From contig NW_026529199.1 of NCBI RefSeq assembly GCF_026262505.1, positions 1-22,393 of the forward strand: a stretch of 22,393 nucleotides of DNA. The letters are read 5' to 3'. Below the pieces are notes generated by a model. That model searched no databases and was not told the origin of the DNA. It saw nothing but the letters and a program-made list of their open reading frames with translations. Shown here piece by piece: positions 15,355-22,326 of the stretch. The position numbers and the translations under genes are program-made. Every line of letters starts with the position of its first letter. The first letter of the stretch is position 1. The DNA comes from Trichomonas vaginalis G3. Its lineage: Eukaryota > Parabasalia > Trichomonadida > Trichomonadidae.

Positions 15355-16899
15355 ATGCAGAACGAACAGCTAAACGAATTTACTCCAGCAGAGCATATTC
15401 ATCAGATTCGCTCATATTTCGATATCATAGACAATGCAGTTCAAATTGGTGACACTAATAGAAAATATTCTGACGCAAAGATTCCATCACAACCTGGAAC
15501 TGCTAAAGATAACACATGGGTAACATTCAATCTCTCACCTCCTGGTGAAAATATGTTGGACCTTTACAATACATTCATTACGTATAAAATGGAAGGTCAA
15601 TTTATTGTAGATAAAGAAATTGGTTCAGGTTCCAATAAAACAAACCCACCAGGATTTTGGATTGGTTTCGATGACGCTTTCTATGCAGTTGCTGGATATC
15701 AAATCCTTGCAAATGGTCGTATCGTATATTCTCAAGACAACGCAAGAGAAGAAGCATATATAACTTCAAACTCACAAACTACCGAACAAATAAAGAAAGT
15801 AGATGTTTTCTCAAAGACTCGACATGAAGATGTATGGAGTCATTCGGGAACATGCAGAACAGGACAAATTGTTAGTGGTCCAATTACAGCAGGAAAATCA
15901 TTTGATTTTAAGCTTCGTTTAAGAATTCCTGTTAGAAGATTCCTTCCATTAGAAGCTATTCGATTTATTCCAGCTTTTGCAGGAAACATTCAGCTTAAAG
16001 TAAAGTTCAGTAGCGACGCCTTACAATGCACATCTATATCTGTAAATGATATCATTGCTTTCAATCCAACTCTTAAAGTTGCATTTGCTTCAGATTCAAA
16101 TCCACCGACAAATAAATTTGTTCCATGGAATGAACCATTCACTATGATAACGAAGGCAGTAGAAGCTAGTGGAACAGTTACTATTACAACTGTAACCCAG
16201 CAACTATTTCGAACAAAGATGGATTTTAATGAATGTTTCATTCATCCAAAGTCATTCTCTTTAGACCCTAACATTTATACAGAACTTGTAGAACATTATA
16301 CAAACGAGGCTTTATGTTTTCCTGTTAAAGTTATGGATTGGATTCCTATGGACGGTTCATTCTCAAAGAATACAGATAGTTCAAGTGCAACATTTACAGC
16401 AGCTTATACGCCTATTAATGTTAAAAGTATTTGGGCACTATTTAGAAAGAAAGACAACTATTATGTTAATTTTGAGAACCCTAAGTTTAAATATCTTCAG
16501 CTTTCCATGGGAGCTTATGGAAATATGCCTGCAGAACCTGAAAAATCATATGGACCTGTATTTTATGAAATGGTTGCGAACGCTTGCAATACAAACAATG
16601 ATATGATAGGATTTAATGAAGATGTTATGAGGTCATTGGTGGATGATGGTAGTGTGGAACATAAATGGGATAGCTATGACAACACACATTTCTTATGTGG
16701 TTTTCCAACAGAAGTGGACTTTTGCTTCCAGCAAGGTCAAACATCTACTGCTCCAATAACATACAAATTGTCTGTTAAAGGACCTATTGAACTAGCAACT
16801 GAAAATGTACCAAAGCCACTTATTGGATTTATGAGGGATTGTTGCTTTGCCATTCAGTGCGTCAGGCATCCAATAATAAGATTGATGACTATAACTTAG
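15355..16899 (+). CDS. Major capsid protein (double jelly-roll type)
   Basis: A 514-residue protein, the main building block of the capsid. It has the length and all-beta composition of Polinton major capsid proteins, with an N-terminal segment IRSYFDIIDNAVQIGDTNRK, strand-rich stretches such as FWIGFDDAFYAVAGYQILAN and FDFKLRLRIPVRRFLPLEAI, and a second domain after about residue 270 (MDFNECFIHPKSFSLDPNIY). The arrangement fits two successive jelly rolls. It lies among penton-like, basic and membrane protein genes and has a clear promoter motif. It is open over nearly the full expected length. The call rests on composition and context, since the fold has little fixed sequence. Confidence 0.8.
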   Translation: MQNEQLNEFTPAEHIHQIRSYFDIIDNAVQIGDTNRKYSDAKIPSQPGTAKDNTWVTFNLSPPGENMLDLYNTFITYKMEGQFIVDKEIGSGSNKTNPPGFWIGFDDAFYAVAGYQILANGRIVYSQDNAREEAYITSNSQTTEQIKKVDVFSKTRHEDVWSHSGTCRTGQIVSGPITAGKSFDFKLRLRIPVRRFLPLEAIRFIPAFAGNIQLKVKFSSDALQCTSISVNDIIAFNPTLKVAFASDSNPPTNKFVPWNEPFTMITKAVEASGTVTITTVTQQLFRTKMDFNECFIHPKSFSLDPNIYTELVEHYTNEALCFPVKVMDWIPMDGSFSKNTDSSSATFTAAYTPINVKSIWALFRKKDNYYVNFENPKFKYLQLSMGAYGNMPAEPEKSYGPVFYEMVANACNTNNDMIGFNEDVMRSLVDDGSVEHKWDSYDNTHFLCGFPTEVDFCFQQGQTSTAPITYKLSVKGPIELATENVPKPLIGFMRDCCFAIQCVRHPIIRLMTIT

Positions 16900-16952
16900 C
16901 AGCGGACGACAGTGAGGAATAAAGGATGAACGTTTATTTTTAAAGCTTATAA

Positions 16953-17423
16953 ATGAGTTCTTCATCAAGCTCTCGTGAACCTTCACCATCTGTGAAACAA
17001 ACTTTACCAAACGATTATGGAGCACCTATTGAATATTTCTTACGAGCTGCACAATGGCAAAGAGCAGTCTCACCAAGGTTAGGTGTTCCACCAGCTCCTG
17101 TCAAAAATAGCATTTGGTCAAGTCCTTATATAAGATATGGTCTCCCACTAGGTTTGCTAGCTACAGCAGGAGCAGTAATGATGTTGAAAAGAAACAAAGC
17201 AAATGTTATAAATAATACTGAAGTAGCTGAATTTGAACAAACTCCGACACCATCGCCAAAACCAACGTCAAAACCAACGCCTTCACAAACAACACCTTCA
17301 ATGACTCCTGAACCTATGAAAGTACAAACTCCTGTTCAAAAGTCAACTCCAAAACCGACTCCAACATTTAAACCAGAACCTACTCCTCAAATAAATCGTA
17401 AAACTCCTGCGTTTCCTTACTGA
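16953..17423 (+). CDS. Single-pass membrane protein with Pro/Thr-rich tail
   Basis: 156 residues. After a Ser-rich start (MSSSSSSREPSPS) and a conserved-looking APIEYFLRAAQWQRAVSP segment, one membrane segment lies at about residues 68-86 (YGLPLGLLATAGAVMML) followed by KRNK, then a 70-residue PTPSPKPTSKPTPS-type tail that repeats Lys-Pro-Thr. The Pro/Thr tail looks extended and possibly glycosylated or surface-exposed. It lies just after the major capsid gene, start preceded by TTTATTTTTAAAGCTTATAAATG with a T-run. A virion membrane or vertex protein is possible; no family is recognised. Confidence 0.65.
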   Translation: MSSSSSSREPSPSVKQTLPNDYGAPIEYFLRAAQWQRAVSPRLGVPPAPVKNSIWSSPYIRYGLPLGLLATAGAVMMLKRNKANVINNTEVAEFEQTPTPSPKPTSKPTPSQTTPSMTPEPMKVQTPVQKSTPKPTPTFKPEPTPQINRKTPAFPY

Positions 17424-17526
17424 AAAAATAACGTTATTTATAATACAAGAACAATCTTTTAAAATGCGTTTGATTCATTTTTGTATAATTTCATATAGGC
17501 ACATATATTCTTCCGGGACTTTCCGT

Positions 17527-17817
17527 GATTTTACCGTAAAATCATTAGTTTACACCAATTTTCCCGTATTTTGAATAGTTTACTGCACTTTTTCCGTAAA
17601 ATTGAGTTACGGGAATCCGCAAAATTTCCGGACCTCATTTTTCATAGAATATAATAATAATATTTGATAAAAAGATATATTATTTATATTTTTGATTTTT
17701 GAATTACGGAAAAAGTGAATTGTTAACTTGATTTTTTTATATGGTTAATTTTTCAAATGATATTATGAAGATCTAAAATATTAAAAGTAAAAAATTGAAT
17801 TACGGAAAAAGTGAGGT
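17527..17817. repeat. Recurring TTACGGAAAAAGTG / CCGTAA motifs
   Basis: TTACGGAAAAAGTG occurs three times: inverted at 17586-17599 and direct at about 17703-17716 and 17800-17813 (the last two share GAATTACGGAAAAAGTGA). A palindrome GATTTTA-CCG-TAAAATC lies at 17527-17543. Further CCGTA or TTACGG words occur near 17565 and 17610. Confidence 0.75.
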
Positions 17818-18342
17818 CAAAAGTGAAATAAATTTGCAGAACAATTTTCATTGAAATAAGACATTGAGTATCACACTTTAGTGAATCAACATCTATAAGA
17901 ATGAAGTGTTTTGAAGCTGAAATAATATTGAATAGAAATTAATTTTTTCTGAAATTTTGAATGAAATTATGGGAAATAAAAAAATTACTAAATATTGTAT
18001 TCATACAAATATATTATTTTAAAGGAAAAATAGATGCTGATAGAAACGATGAAAAATTTTGAAAACTTTACAATTAATTTATGTTCGTTAACCACAGAGC
18101 TTGCAATCCAAAGCTCACGTTAGACTACAAGAGTCATGAAGTCTCATACTAAGGGATATCCAACATATATTTTAATAATCTAATGTTTGTGACAAATATT
18201 CAACATAAAATTAAGTTTTCGTTTCGTTACAAGGCATTCATACTTTGGAGATATCATATTTAATGTACAGAAAAGTTAATATTAAACAATACATGCTAAA
18301 GAATTAATAAATAAGATAATAAAATAAATTTATAGTTAGTAT

Positions 18343-18391
18343 ACAAGTCTCGTGTATGGAGGCACTGCGTTCCTCCATACGCAATACTTGT
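18343..18391. repeat. Hairpin with 9-bp perfect stem
   Basis: GTATGGAGG (18354-18362) pairs with CCTCCATAC (18372-18380) around a 9-nt loop; outer arms ACAAGT (18343-18348) and ACTTGT (18386-18391) pair as well. It is unusually GC-rich for its surroundings. Confidence 0.75.
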
Positions 18392-18488
18392 GAATTTGAC
18401 ACTTTACAAAACCGTTAACGTATATTTTACAACACAAACACAAACACCAACTTAACCTTAAATATTTATAAAGCCGCCAACCACTTCA

Positions 18489-18548
18489 CCTCACTAACGA
18501 CTTCACTAACGAATTCACTAATGTTTTCACTAACGAACTCACTACTGT
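18489..18548 (-). repeat. 12-bp minisatellite, five units
   Basis: Units of the form (N)NTCACTAACGA repeat five times with small changes. On the minus strand they would encode four-residue SEFV/SENI/SEVV units, but this lies beyond the end of the gene at 18563-18889. Confidence 0.85.
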
Positions 18549-18562
18549 AAAAATAAACGTTC

Positions 18563-18889
18563 TCATTTACAAAAGTATTGCAACTCTTCCCATTGCTTTG
18601 CTTCACACAACAGTTCATATTCTTCACTATCGCTGCTGTCACTCCAATCGTCAGAGTCAAAGTCACTGTCAAAATAAATGTTAGTAAGTTTTGACAAAGC
18701 TAATGAAACACGCTTACCGTTTGTATCGTATGCTTGTATAAACTTTCCATTCTTCATTCCTTCATAAATGCTCAAACTAACTTTACCCTTTCTCCCTCGT
18801 ATCTGATAGAATGTATTTTCACGAGGAACGAAGAACAAATTCTTGAACTCATGACCGTTGTAGTTTGTTATCTCAATAGTTTTCGTCAT
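18563..18889 (-). CDS. Stand-alone relative of the HNH C-terminal domain, acidic tail
   Basis: 108 residues. Residues 4-72 (TIEITNYNGHEF ... YDTNGKRVSLALSKL) match residues about 120-190 of the HNH endonuclease (TIEITDYGKHTFEF ... DTDGKYVRILLNKF), with no nuclease motif. A very acidic tail follows (DFDSDDWSDSSDSEEYE). The start is preceded by TTTATTTTTATTTTATTTGG, close to the HNH gene leader. It could have split from, or been acquired by, the HNH gene; it might bind DNA or the nuclease, but the role is unknown. Confidence 0.7.
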   Translation of the reverse strand: MTKTIEITNYNGHEFKNLFFVPRENTFYQIRGRKGKVSLSIYEGMKNGKFIQAYDTNGKRVSLALSKLTNIYFDSDFDSDDWSDSSDSEEYELLCEAKQWEELQYFCK

Positions 18890-18976
18890 TTACATCCAAA
18901 TAAAATAAAAATAAACTTAAAAATAAACTTAAAAATTAATGATATCACCACCCTCACACGTATGAAAACATAGCAC

Positions 18977-19044
18977 AAAAATAAATTTAGGTGAAGTGGT
19001 GAGATCTCACCTCTTTTTTCACCTGTTTTTTCACCCACTTGAAT
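18977..19044 (+). repeat. GGTGA/TCACC palindromic element, copy D
   Basis: AAAAATAAATTTAGGTGAAG, then GGTGAGATCTCACC, a perfect 14-bp palindrome, then two T-runs each followed by TCACC, and TTGAATTC. It abuts the stop codon of the minus-strand gene at 19045-19560, so from that gene it lies at the 3' end exactly as copy C lies after the coiled-coil gene. Confidence 0.85.
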
Positions 19045-19560
19045 TCATTGCTTTATAACTCTCTTCCTTGGTTTCTTTTTAGTTGCTTTCTTCACGTCTG
19101 TCTCCAACTTGACTGTCTTTCTTCTTCGTCCGTAATGATACCAGTTACTTCCACCAGTCAATGGGTCAAATGGTCTTTCGTAAGGGTTTCCATACATTCC
19201 ATAGGGACCATACGGAAGAACTACTGGTGGAGGAAGAGTTCCATCGACTCTATTTAAATGCATTGTTTCACCTTTCATCTGGTCATTAAAGTCTTTTGCA
19301 TGTTTTGCAAACTCATCGTCCTTTCCTAAAGCATTTTCTGACTCAGTCGCAACCAAATTGGATGCTTTATTTATGAGCCCTATTTTATTTAATCTTAACT
19401 TCTTTGCAACCCAGCCTCCAATCTTTCCTTTATTTGCATCTAATGTCTTCGAAACTCTTCCTCCACTCATTTTATTTACTGCGTCATAAGCTCCAAGTGC
19501 TTTTGCTCCAAATGCTAATGCTTTTGTTCCCATTGCGCCTAAAGCTGCCCAAGCTACCAT
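19045..19560 (-). CDS. Hydrophobic/basic virion-like protein
   Basis: 171 residues. The N-terminus is Ala/Gly-rich and amphipathic (MVAWAALGAMGTKALAFGAK), the middle has a helical segment, then a Pro/Gly/Tyr-rich stretch (LPPPVVLPYGPYGMYGNPYE), and the C-terminus is strongly basic (KKATKKKPRKRVIKQ). This layout is similar to adenovirus pVI-type minor proteins, in which an amphipathic N-terminal helix acts on membranes, but there is no proven homology. The start codon directly follows the stop of the gene at 19561-19785 (TAAATG), so the genes are probably expressed together. Confidence 0.65.
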   Translation of the reverse strand: MVAWAALGAMGTKALAFGAKALGAYDAVNKMSGGRVSKTLDANKGKIGGWVAKKLRLNKIGLINKASNLVATESENALGKDDEFAKHAKDFNDQMKGETMHLNRVDGTLPPPVVLPYGPYGMYGNPYERPFDPLTGGSNWYHYGRRRKTVKLETDVKKATKKKPRKRVIKQ

Positions 19561-19785
19561 TTACACCATATTAAAATCATCTCTCTTCAATATTATCTCA
19601 TAAAAGTTCTCTTTACTGGAGAAAGTCAATGAAACATAAACATTCTCATGGACTTCGTCCTCGCCGCGTTGCGGCTTCATAAACTTCTTTCTTATCTCAT
19701 CTATTCGCTTCAAAATGTCTGAACAATTGCTAACATCTTCTACAACAGTTATTTCATCATGAATGACCTTCAAGAACAAGCTCAT
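19561..19785 (-). CDS. Unidentified small protein with palindromic insert
   Basis: 74 residues, not recognised. Residues 36-45 (KPQRGEDEVH) come from a double-hairpin element identical to the one in the polymerase N-terminal region. Without it the protein would be about 64 residues (a helical half, then VYVSLTFSSKENFYEIILKR, beta-like). It sits between the second penton-like gene and the virion-like gene with TAAATG junctions on both sides. Confidence 0.6.
   Translation of the reverse strand: MSLFLKVIHDEITVVEDVSNCSDILKRIDEIRKKFMKPQRGEDEVHENVYVSLTFSSKENFYEIILKRDDFNMV
19650..19675 (-). repeat. Double-hairpin palindromic element, copy 9
   Basis: On the minus strand GCCGC-AAC-GCGGC, GA, GGAC-GAA-GTCC. 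With its AA and ATG flanks it is identical over 31 bases to copy 5 at 9893, on the opposite strand and in another gene, and is read in the same frame. Confidence 0.92.
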
Positions 19786-20667
19786 TTAATATGCTATTAA
19801 AATCATCTCAATAATGAGTCCATCCTTTCCATCTTTAGGTAGCACAACATCTTTCATTGAAGAAGGTTCGACAAGTCTTATGTTAAACTTACTGACAAAG
19901 TTTGTTATACTATAATGCTTCGGCGGCGAATACATATAGTTTGAAAGACATAATATAGATTCTTCAGCAAATTCACTTATACTGGATTTTATAACAATGT
20001 TCTCACGAGACCAAATGCCACCAATTGACAATCTTGTAAGCAATCCTGCTGAACCTTCAACTGTAAACGTCGATGGTAACATTCCACGAAGGTCATCTAT
20101 TGACATCTTTGAGTCACTGAATTTAAAGATTTTCTTAAAGCAATCGTCATTATCTAACCATGCAATAGCTTTGAAGTTTTCATTCGAATAGACATCTGCT
20201 TCATTAAATGTAAATCCTGACTTCTTTGCAGAGACGACTTTAAAATCTATTGAGTTTGTTTCAAATTATATGCTATGGTAACTTCTGAAGGTAATGGATG
20301 TCCTTCCGCAGTAAGTTGTTCTCTCACTACCGTTTGAAGCTTTGTGTTAAAAACTTTCATGTCATCTCCTGTGTCTAGGTTCACATACACAGCAACAGGA
20401 AAACTATCTTGCTTCTTTGTTTCATCATTATATCTCAAAACATTAAAGTTCTTCAATATATATTGTTCTTCCTGCTGGAATACTTCGAACCTGTCTGATT
20501 TCAATAGCTTTCTCACCTCCTACATACTCTACCCAGTGTCTTGGATATTCATAAGTATACTGACTTTCTTGAATTTTGGTTGGTTTCATCATAACATGTT
20601 CATAGTATATCTTTATACTCTTGTCAGTTAGACTCGGTGCTATGTTCTGAATATTTCTGACTTGCAT
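19786..20667 (-). pseudogene. Minor capsid (penton-like) protein 2 (broken)
   Basis: A relative of the gene at 13700-14557. The N-terminal part (YEYPRHWVEYVGGEKAIEIR) parallels FPTDWIVNINEEKYIGI of the first gene, and the C-terminal part has IWSRENIVIKSSI, SNYMYSPPKHYSIT and VVLPKDGKDGLIIE. Two related minor capsid genes could give different vertices or a spike base. It starts at 20667 after TTTTATCTCCATTAAAAATG and lies divergent to the ATPase. The gene is broken (about two breaks). Confidence 0.6.
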
Positions 20668-20683
20668 TTTTAATGGAGATAAA
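20668..20683. promoter_or_regulatory. 16-bp divergent promoter spacer
   Basis: Only 16 bases lie between the penton-like 2 start (20667, minus) and the ATPase gene start (20684, plus). The minus-strand reading TTTTATCTCCATTAAAAATG fits the shared motif although part of it overlaps the other gene's start. Confidence 0.5.
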
Positions 20684-21519
20684 ATGAAGCATTTAATACA
20701 TGACGTAGATGAAGACATGAATGAAACTACAGACAAACTTAACTCTTCTCTCATTCTTCCTTTCAGCAAAGATTATGAATTCTGTTTCAAATGGTGTTTA
20801 TTTCTATTGTGGAAAGATGGGTTCAGGTAAGACATTTAACCTCATTCGTCATATACTCATAACAGAGCGTTTAGGAAACGACTCTTACTATGACCAAATC
20901 ATTATATCAGCAACTTCAGACTCTATGGACTCAACAGCGAAAACATTCATGTCAAAAGTTCAAGCCTCTGTCGTTAAAGTTCCAGACAGTGAACTCATTG
21001 AATTTCTTCAACGTTACATTCGACGTAAGAGGAAATATTATGCCATCGTTGAATTTATACAGTCAGGAATGCAAAAGACTTCTGAGGAGATGGAAAGAAT
21101 TATTGACAAACACCACTTACGTCAGTACTCAGGAGTTTACGATATGAAAACGACTGACAAACTACATTCTATCAAAACTTTCAAAATACCCTTCAAAAAG
21201 TATCCTTCAAACACTCTGCTCGTTTGCGACGACTTCGCTGGTAAAGGTTTAGTGTCAAAGCCTGACTCACCATTAGCTAATATCATTACTAAAGTCAGAC
21301 ATTACCACTTAACTGTAGCAATACTTATGCAAACATGGAGGTTTTTAGCTTTAAAACATAAAACGTCTCATAACTGACTTCGTTATCTTTCAAGGTTTCT
21401 CACGCTATGATATTGAACTCATTTGGAAACAGTCAGGTATAACATTACCTTTTGAAGAAATTTGGGAAGCATATAAGTCTCTCATCTCTCCTCGTTCATA
21501 CTTGAGATTCATATCATGA
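20684..21519 (+). pseudogene. FtsK/HerA-type DNA-packaging ATPase (broken)
   Basis: The motor expected to drive element DNA into capsids. Visible motifs are the Walker A loop YFYCGKMGSGKTFNLIRHIL near 20.8 kb, the Walker B strand NTLLVCDDFAGKG near 21.2 kb and a downstream sensor-like segment (HYHLTVAILMQTWR). The end of the region (ELIWKQSGITLPFEEIWEAY) is also typical of Polinton ATPases. Length matches the family. The coding sequence is broken (about two breaks). Confidence 0.85.
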
Positions 21520-21568
21520 CTAATACCATTAAAGTCAAAAATATTCCATGGGAACGACCAACATTGTT

Positions 21569-21959
21569 TTAAAGTTTAACCTTCAATTGACTGATGGTAA
21601 ACAAATTCCATGCATCTCTGTCGCCATTTCTGTTAATATTTTTGCTGTCATTCATATCATCCACTTCCCCATCCGTTAGCTTTTGAGGATATGCGTTAGA
21701 ATAGCTGTTCTTAAATGAAGGCTTTTCACCTTTTAGCGCATAAACTCTATAACTTTCTGCATACTTTATGTTTGAACCTCCTGAGCCATCATTGACATAA
21801 ATTTTATAGGCTTCCACCCTTTGTTCATGTTCCTGCTTCTTCCCTTAGCTCTTTTGTTCAGTAGTTCTACATCTTTATACACAGCACCTGTCTCAGTGAA
21901 TTCAACAATATTTTCATTCGTTAGCTTTACATTCAAACCTTGTCGAGTATATTGTTCAT
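21569..21959 (-). pseudogene. Unidentified element gene (broken)
   Basis: Not recognised. The longest open part contains NIKYAESYRVYALKGEKPSF and a polar C-terminus. Upstream coding-like sequence (VYKDVELLNKRAKGRS) suggests a gene starting near 21959, divergent from the one at 21994. It is broken (about two breaks). Its position beside the ATPase suggests an element gene of unknown role. Confidence 0.45.
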
Positions 21960-21993
21960 TTCATACATATAAAAGGTTTTTATTCTATATGAA
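21960..21993. promoter_or_regulatory. Divergent promoter spacer
   Basis: 34 AT-rich bases between two outward starts. On the plus strand TTTTTATTCTATATGAAATG matches the motif before the 7805 start (TTTTATCCTGTATGAAATG). Confidence 0.5.
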
Positions 21994-22326
21994 ATGAGAA
22001 GCAAATCCATCTTAGCTGGTGCGTTAATGTTCCAATTGAACCAACATCAAATGTTGACTCACGAACGACAAAACAATATTGTCATAAAGAACTATAGTTC
22101 GGAGTGTTTGAAAGAAAAAGAACCAGAACTGAAATCCGTGAATTTAAAACTCAGCTTCAAACGCTAACGCTACATCAGATGTTAAGTTAGAGTATCCACC
22201 ACTGGACCAAGTTCTTTCAAGAGAAGCCAACGACAATCCTTACACAAATGTTCAAACAAATCCTTCAGATAACGTAGACCATTACCTTCTTCAGTTATAC
22301 CAAACAATTTTACTCAAAGAACGATA
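21994..22326 (+). pseudogene. Unidentified small gene (broken)
   Basis: Starts MRSKSILAGALMFQLNQHQM after a clear promoter-like motif, the best evidence that the start is real. Polar and Asn/Gln-rich; no family recognised. Coding-like sequence extends to about 22326 with about one break. The remaining bases to the window end hold no feature I can support. Confidence 0.4.

Larger units (their letters stand above)
17424..18562. other. 1.1-kb AT-rich non-coding region
   Basis: No convincing coding sequence on either strand. The left third (17510-17820) is full of CCGTAAAA/TTACGG motifs, the middle is plain AT-rich, and the right part holds a 9-bp stem hairpin (18343-18391) and a 12-bp tandem repeat (18489-18548). 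It separates the capsid block from the ATPase block. It could be a junction with host DNA or another element, or a control/replication region; the sequence alone does not decide. Confidence 0.6.
54..22326. mobile_element. Maverick/Polinton element, ends not in window
   Basis: The family is called from the combination of an rve-type integrase (3709-4794), a protein-primed family B DNA polymerase (9726-13590), a major capsid protein (15355-16899), two penton-like genes (13700-14557 and 19786-20667) and a FtsK/HerA-type ATPase (20684-21519). I see no convincing terminal inverted repeats, so the bounds given are only those of the outermost element-like genes; two adjacent elements cannot be excluded, with the non-coding stretches at 6979-7430 and 17424-18562 as possible junctions. 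An adenain-type protease, usual in the family, was not recognised. The copy is broken (at least half a dozen breaks), yet several long genes read openly and some internal repeats are identical, which suggests a recent insertion. Confidence 0.88.

Noticed and set aside
15990-16241. Minus-strand frame within the major capsid gene
   Set aside because: Shadow of a long open gene with a clear promoter.
18082-18160. Second tRNA-like relic on the minus strand (GTCTAACGTGAGCTTT ... CTGTGGTTAACG)
   Set aside because: A 6-bp stem GAGCTT/AAGCTC and CTGTGGTT resemble the 7316 unit, but there is no good A or B box and no terminator.
1002-19675. Palindromes as a CRISPR array
   Set aside because: Copies are dispersed, on both strands, with no regular spacers.
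20344-20631. Plus-strand frames over the second penton-like gene
   Set aside because: Antisense of better-supported coding sequence with capsid-like motifs.
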